A DNA stretch of 64,000 nt from SHLQ01 sp964610745 (GTDB taxonomy: Bacteria; Actinomycetota; Acidimicrobiia; Acidimicrobiales; SHLQ01), in assembly GCA_964610745.1 (NCBI GenBank), contig CAZSYL010000014.1, positions 1 to 64,000 on the forward strand, given 5' to 3'. The notes under the pieces were generated by a model. It was not told the DNA's origin. It saw only the letters and a program-made list of their open reading frames with translations, and did no database searches. Both the position numbers and the translations under genes were made by a program. The first letter of the stretch is position 1. Every line of letters starts with the position of its first letter. Of this stretch, positions 59,903 to 64,000 are shown piece by piece.

Positions 59903-61096
59903 ATGAGAGCGCTCCCGACGCCGGACTTCTACGACTACTCGTGGACTCCGATCGTGTCAGCCGAGATACGGGATCGATTCGTCGAAGTGATCTGGGGTGA
60001 CGGATCGGTACTGACCGCCTTTGATTTGTGGCTCCGTGAGAACGCGGTCGACGCAGGTGGTGTTGACCTCGCCACACGAGAGGGTTTGTTTGATCCGGCC
60101 GAGCTCACCGACGATATTTCGATCCGCGCGGCGGTAGTGACCGACGATGGAGCGCTCGAAGTCACCTTTGCTCCCAACGGCGTCGTCGCGACCTATCACC
60201 CAGGTTGGTTGCGCCATGTGGCCGACGGCAACCACTCGCCGTCGAGTTGGCTACCCACGCCGATCCCTTGGACGTCGGAGACCTTCTCGGAACCACCGAC
60301 CCACGACGGCAGTTTGGTACTCACGGACGATTCAGTGTTCGGGATGTGGTTGGACGATCTGATTCGTTTCGGAATATCCCGACTGCGGGGCTGCCCGCTC
60401 GATCATGATTTCCATGGTCAGCTCGCCGCTCGAGTCGGCGCCATTCGAGACACCAACTTCGGGCCTATCTGGGACGTCAAAGCGGACATCACTCTGGCGG
60501 GGAGCGATGACACCAACTCCACTGCGAACACGAACCTCCGGCTCGGTCCGCACACCGACCTGCCAACCCGTGAGACTCCTCCGGGGTTTCAATTCTTGCA
60601 CTGCGTGCTGAACGAAGCCGGTGGTGGCAACTCGACGATGGCTGACGGTGCAGCTGTGGTCGAGGCGATACAGAGCGAACATCCCGAGGATTACGAAGCT
60701 TTGACCACGCTCAAATGGGTCTTCTTCAACCGCGGTCCGAATATTGATCACCGTTGGTCGGGTCCGTTCATCGACCTCGGAGTCGAAGGCTCGCCGCTGA
60801 CACTCCGTGCGTTCTACCCGGTGCGCGCGTTTCCGGACATGGCACCCGATGATCAACCCCGCGCCTACGCGGCGATGCGACGATTCAGCGAGATGGCGGC
60901 GAGCAGCCGTTTTCAGATCGATTATCCATTTCAGCCCGGAGACCTTGTCGGTTTCGACAACCGGCGTATTCTCCACGGACGGGATTCGTTTGAGTCGGGT
61001 GGGCGTCGCCACTTGCGCGGCATGTATATCGACCAGGACGAAGTCCGATCAACGGCTCGAGTGATCAGCCGTCGCTTGGCAAACACGCACACGTAA
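59903..61096 (+). CDS. Gamma-butyrobetaine dioxygenase (BBOX-like, Fe(II)/2-oxoglutarate-dependent)
   Basis: This 397-residue protein has an N-terminal DUF971-like domain (about residues 10-95, IWGDGSVLTAFDLWLRENA) and a TauD/TfdA oxygenase core. Iron ligands are in LGPHTDLPTRETPPGFQFLH (H-x-D, about 213-232) and the distal His in NRRILHGRDSF (about 353-363). The 2-oxoglutarate Arg is in RRHLRGMYID. This two-domain layout is typical of gamma-butyrobetaine hydroxylase, which makes L-carnitine. Two carnitine-degrading genes follow on the same strand. Confidence 0.9.
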   Translation: MRALPTPDFYDYSWTPIVSAEIRDRFVEVIWGDGSVLTAFDLWLRENAVDAGGVDLATREGLFDPAELTDDISIRAAVVTDDGALEVTFAPNGVVATYHPGWLRHVADGNHSPSSWLPTPIPWTSETFSEPPTHDGSLVLTDDSVFGMWLDDLIRFGISRLRGCPLDHDFHGQLAARVGAIRDTNFGPIWDVKADITLAGSDDTNSTANTNLRLGPHTDLPTRETPPGFQFLHCVLNEAGGGNSTMADGAAVVEAIQSEHPEDYEALTTLKWVFFNRGPNIDHRWSGPFIDLGVEGSPLTLRAFYPVRAFPDMAPDDQPRAYAAMRRFSEMAASSRFQIDYPFQPGDLVGFDNRRILHGRDSFESGGRRHLRGMYIDQDEVRSTARVISRRLANTHT

Positions 61097-61143
61097 CACA
61101 TTCCACACGGACCTCGACCCGAGGCTTCGACGAGAGAGAGCTC

Positions 61144-62043
61144 ATGCCAAAGATCCATGACGGCGTCTTCATCACCTGCGCAGTAACCGGCGGCGGGCTA
61201 ACCACGCACAAGTCAGACAAAGTTCCAATTACGCCCGAACAGATCGCCGATGCCTGCATCGAGGCCGCTCAGCAAGGCGCTGCCATTGCACACATCCACG
61301 TCCGCGAAGACGACGGGTCAGCGTCTCGGTCGCTTGAGAAGTACGCCGAAGTTGTGGAGCGAGTGCGTGCCAGCGACACCGACGTCGTCATCAACCTGAC
61401 GGCGGGGATGGGTGGCGACCTGGTGCTCGGCAACGTTGAGCAGCCACTTCCGCCATCGATCGAGGGCACGGACATCGTCGGCGCGACGGAGCGGGTCGAA
61501 CATGTCCGAGCGCTGCGACCTGAGATCTGCACGCTCGACTGCGGGACGATGAATTTCGGCGAAGGCGACTATGTCATGACCAACACCACCGGTCAGCTCG
61601 AAGAGATGGCCCGACAGATGATCGAGATTGGAGCGCGGATCGAGATTGAAGCGTTTGATACCGGCCACCTTGCTCATGCCAAGGATCTGGTAGCACGAGG
61701 CATCATCCCCGAGCCGGTGATGGTGCAGCTGTGCATGGGGATCCCATGGGGAGCGCCCGACGACCTCAACACCTTCATGGCAATGCGCAACAACATGCCC
61801 GACGACTGGACCTTCTCAGCCTTCAGTATTGGGCGGAACCAGCTCAAGTACGTGTCACTCGCAGCTATGGCTGGGGGCAACGTACGTGTGGGTCTTGAGG
61901 ACAACATCTACTTGTCGCGTGGTGTGCTCGCCACGAACGGTCAGCTGGTCGACCGTGCCCGCACGATCCTCGAAGCGCAGAACTACAACATCTTGACGCC
62001 AGCCCAGGTGCGCGAGAACCTCCAGCTCACCAAGCACGGGTAG
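61144..62043 (+). CDS. BKACE family protein, likely 3-dehydrocarnitine cleavage enzyme
   Basis: This 299-residue TIM-barrel protein of the DUF849/BKACE family starts FITCAVTGGGLTTHKSDKVP (about residues 8-27; the TGG-xT and PxTPEQIA parts are typical). It continues with AAIAHIHVREDDGS (zinc His-x-His, about 47-60), LDCGTMNFG and GAPDDLNTFMAMR. BKACE enzymes split a beta-keto acid with acetyl-CoA into acetoacetate or its CoA ester and a CoA thioester or amine part. Between BBOX and carnitine dehydrogenase the fitting reaction is cleavage of 3-dehydrocarnitine to glycine betaine. It starts after GAGAGAGAGCTC. Confidence 0.88.
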   Translation: MPKIHDGVFITCAVTGGGLTTHKSDKVPITPEQIADACIEAAQQGAAIAHIHVREDDGSASRSLEKYAEVVERVRASDTDVVINLTAGMGGDLVLGNVEQPLPPSIEGTDIVGATERVEHVRALRPEICTLDCGTMNFGEGDYVMTNTTGQLEEMARQMIEIGARIEIEAFDTGHLAHAKDLVARGIIPEPVMVQLCMGIPWGAPDDLNTFMAMRNNMPDDWTFSAFSIGRNQLKYVSLAAMAGGNVRVGLEDNIYLSRGVLATNGQLVDRARTILEAQNYNILTPAQVRENLQLTKHG

Positions 62044-62057
62044 GGCTTCTGGAGATC

Positions 62058-63059
62058 ATGGAAAAACCAACTGAGTTCACATCGATACGGATCGAACGCG
62101 CCGCCGTCGTCGGCTGCGGCGTGATCGGCGCAGCCTGGGCGAGCCGAATGTTGTTGAGTGGTGTCAATGTTGCTGTCAGCGACCCGTCGCCGGAAGCTGA
62201 AGCCATTCTCACCGACGTCATGGCTAACGCGGTCGCGGCCTGGGATGACCTCGGTCTGCCTACGGCCAGCCGAGGCGAGTATCGAATGGCTGAGTCGATC
62301 GCAGATGCGGTGACCGACGCGCAGTTCATCCAGGAGAGCGTGCCGGAGCGGCCCGAGGTTAAGGCGTCGGTTCTTGCTGAGATCGAAACGGCTGCTCCAA
62401 TCGACACGATCATTGGATCGTCGACTTCGGGTATCCGTGCAACCGTCATGGCCGAGACGATGATCCATCCCGAACGGCTCGTCGTGGGTCACCCGTACAA
62501 TCCCGTCTACCTCCTGCCGGTCGTCGAGGTCGTGGGCGGCGAAAAGACGCCTATCGAGATCGTGCGCCGCGCACAAGGAATCTATGCAGGCATCGGAATG
62601 AAGCCGGTGCATGTACGGGTGGACATCGACGCGTTCATCGGTGACCGTTTGCTCGAAGCGCTTTGGCGCGAGGCATTGTGGTTGGTGAACGACGGAGTCG
62701 CCACCACCGAGGAGATCGACGACATCATGACCCACGGCTTTGGCTTGCGGTGGGCGCAGATGGGTCTCTTTGAGACCTACCGAGTAGCCGGTGGGACGGG
62801 CGGCTTTAAACACTTTATGGATCAGTTCGGCCCAACCCTCGACTGGCCATATAGCAAGCTCACGGATACTCCTGAGTACACCCCTGAGCTCGTTGACACG
62901 ATCGTGGATCAGAGCAACGAACAGTCAGGAATGCACGATGTGCGCGAGTTGGAACGAATCCGTGATCGAAACGTCGTCGGGTTTCTCAAAGTGCTTGAGG
63001 CGAACAAGTGGGGTGCTGGAAATGCGATCGCTGCGCACCGCAGACTCGAACGCGACTAG
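62058..63059 (+). CDS. L-carnitine dehydrogenase (3-hydroxyacyl-CoA dehydrogenase fold)
   Basis: This 333-residue NAD enzyme has the Rossmann motif AAVVGCGVIGAAWASRMLLSG (about residues 15-35) and FIQESVPERPEVK (about 95-107). The GSSTSG, VVGHPYNPVYLLPVVEVVGG and C-terminal helical domain (from about 190) are those of carnitine/hydroxyacyl dehydrogenases. It lies 15 bp after the BKACE gene. With that gene it would oxidise L-carnitine to 3-dehydrocarnitine before cleavage. There is no thioesterase domain fused at the C-terminus, unlike some forms. Confidence 0.9.
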   Translation: MEKPTEFTSIRIERAAVVGCGVIGAAWASRMLLSGVNVAVSDPSPEAEAILTDVMANAVAAWDDLGLPTASRGEYRMAESIADAVTDAQFIQESVPERPEVKASVLAEIETAAPIDTIIGSSTSGIRATVMAETMIHPERLVVGHPYNPVYLLPVVEVVGGEKTPIEIVRRAQGIYAGIGMKPVHVRVDIDAFIGDRLLEALWREALWLVNDGVATTEEIDDIMTHGFGLRWAQMGLFETYRVAGGTGGFKHFMDQFGPTLDWPYSKLTDTPEYTPELVDTIVDQSNEQSGMHDVRELERIRDRNVVGFLKVLEANKWGAGNAIAAHRRLERD

Positions 63060-63139
63060 TGAGAAACAGCTCCTAAGAGCGGGCTAAGAGCTTGGATGAG
63101 CCTGCGTTGCGACCAGTTTCGGAAACTACCGTCTCTGGT

Positions 63140-63934
63140 ATGCGTAAGGTTGTTGTTCCCGCTCTTGTCTCGCTCTCGTTGCTCGCAGCAGCGTGTGGTG
63201 ATTCGGGCACTGACACGTTTGGACCCGGTGTGGGCGATTCCTCAGAACAGGCCAGTGCGCCGATCGATATCGATGTCTCAGATCTCGCTTTGACTCCCGG
63301 CGCGACCGAGGAGGGCTCGGTCGACATCGCCGGGACGACGATCGACTATGTCGTTTCGGTACCTGATGGATTCGAACCTGGTGACACCGCACCGGTGCTA
63401 CTGGCGCTCCCGCCCGGCGGCCAGGGTCTCGACCTTGCGAGAGGCACCGTCGAGCAGGTCTACGCCAACGAGGCGCAGCGGCTTGGATGGGTGGTGGTCA
63501 GCCCGGCAGCCCCCGATGGCGTGCTGTATTTCAACGGCTCGGAAGAACTGCTTCCGGGCTTCGTCGATTGGATCGAGGCGTGGGTGACGCCCGAAGGGGG
63601 AGCGCCCCATGTTGCTGGGATCAGTAACGGAGGCATCAGCGCCTTCCGGTATGCCACCCAGAATCCTGATCGGACACTGTCGGTCATCACGCTTCCCGGC
63701 TTTCCCCGCGGTGAGGCCGATCGTGCAGCGCTCGACGGCCTCACCGGCGTTCCAGTCCGGATGTACGTCGGGGGTACCGACACCAGTTGGATACCTCCAG
63801 CCGAAGATGCGGTGGCTTCACTCCAGTCCTTTGGCGGCGATGCCGAACTCCAGATATTCGCCGGAGAGGGACACGGAATCGCCTCCACCTCCGACGGCAC
63901 CCTTATCTTCGAACAGCTCGAGAGCTTCCGCTAG
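63140..63934 (+). CDS. Secreted esterase-like alpha/beta hydrolase lipoprotein
   Basis: This 264-residue protein has a lipoprotein signal ending in the lipobox SLLAAACG (Cys at about 18). A variable acidic spacer precedes an alpha/beta hydrolase domain with LLALPPGGQGLDL (about residues 87-99), the nucleophile elbow VAGISNGGISAFRYA (about 156-170) and a C-terminal EGHGIAST His (about 247). It resembles feruloyl or polyhydroxybutyrate-type esterases (LpqC-like). It is separated from the carnitine genes by 80 bp. Confidence 0.82.
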   Translation: MRKVVVPALVSLSLLAAACGDSGTDTFGPGVGDSSEQASAPIDIDVSDLALTPGATEEGSVDIAGTTIDYVVSVPDGFEPGDTAPVLLALPPGGQGLDLARGTVEQVYANEAQRLGWVVVSPAAPDGVLYFNGSEELLPGFVDWIEAWVTPEGGAPHVAGISNGGISAFRYATQNPDRTLSVITLPGFPRGEADRAALDGLTGVPVRMYVGGTDTSWIPPAEDAVASLQSFGGDAELQIFAGEGHGIASTSDGTLIFEQLESFR

Positions 63935-63941
63935 GCCGCCC

Positions 63942-64000
63942 CGCGTTGGGGTCAGGTCTCATCTTCACCCATCTCGCGTTGGGGTCAGGTCTCATCTTCA
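63942..64000. repeat. Direct repeat with 33-bp period at the window edge
   Basis: A 26-bp sequence starting CGCGTTGGGGTCAGG occurs at 63942-63967 and again, perfectly, at 63975-64000, with the 7-bp spacer CCCATCT. The second copy ends exactly at the window edge, so the array probably continues. GGGGTCAGGTCT-type repeats are known beside REP-associated transposases, but none is visible here. Confidence 0.75.

Overview
The window looks like a chromosomal stretch from a high-GC actinobacterium, most likely of the Acidimicrobiia/Ilumatobacter type. This is inferred from the gene content: an F420-type LLM oxidoreductase, an acyl-CoA carboxylase epsilon subunit, a RamB-like XRE/IrrE regulator, a fused indolepyruvate:ferredoxin oxidoreductase, an LAxTG surface anchor and GC-rich actinobacterial codon use. 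Three runs of exactly 100 N (1623-1722, 26490-26589, 38189-38288) are scaffold gaps. Two of them fall inside tandem repeats.

Region 1 (1-5.9 kb) is the most unusual part. It holds the end of a tRNA array (Gly, Ile, Val, Ser) punctuated by copies of a small hairpin, then an HNH endonuclease. Next come three back-to-back structured RNAs with tRNA-like parts, closed by long terminal stems. One is a perfect circular permutation of a tRNA: anticodon arm, T arm, acceptor 3' strand, short loop, acceptor 5' strand, D arm. They are followed by a 27-bp tandem hairpin repeat, a Ro60/TROVE protein, a GNAT acetyltransferase, a convergent arsenate-reductase-like gene and the RNA ligase RtcB. Bacterial Y RNAs are known to carry tRNA-like modules and to be encoded beside Ro (Rsr) and RtcB. 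I therefore read this as a Ro/Y-RNA/RtcB RNA-repair island with an unusual set of three Y-like RNAs, attached to a tRNA array.

Region 2 (6-19 kb) contains an NTF2-like protein with a DivIVA-like tail, a lysyl-oxidase-like lipoprotein divergent from a 2,089-residue LAxTG-anchored surface protein, a LysR regulator, an AlkC-type DNA glycosylase and assorted small genes. Region 3 (19.3-26.5 kb, minus strand) is a coherent operon for reductive pyrimidine or hydantoin catabolism: beta-ureidopropionase, dihydropyrimidinase, an LLM oxidoreductase and a THI5/SsuA-type ABC transporter. A nested palindrome lies in front of it. Region 4 (26.6-45 kb) has an AlgI/AlgJ-like O-acetylation pair, two Lrp regulators' worth of control logic (one here, one in region 5), propionyl-CoA carboxylase beta plus epsilon, nitrobindin, aat, aspartokinase and aspartate-semialdehyde dehydrogenase, FKBP, MazG, and a RamB-like regulator divergent from a truncated malate-synthase-like gene.

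Region 5 (45-64 kb) has a fatty acid hydroxylase, glutaminyl-tRNA synthetase, a HisD paralogue with changed metal ligands, a fused indolepyruvate:ferredoxin oxidoreductase with a divergent Lrp gene, a CrtI-like oxidoreductase and a GhrA-like reductase. A 690-bp non-coding structured interval follows. A carnitine operon (gamma-butyrobetaine dioxygenase, dehydrocarnitine-cleaving BKACE, carnitine dehydrogenase) would turn gamma-butyrobetaine into glycine betaine. The window ends with an esterase-like lipoprotein and the start of a 33-bp-period repeat that runs off the edge.
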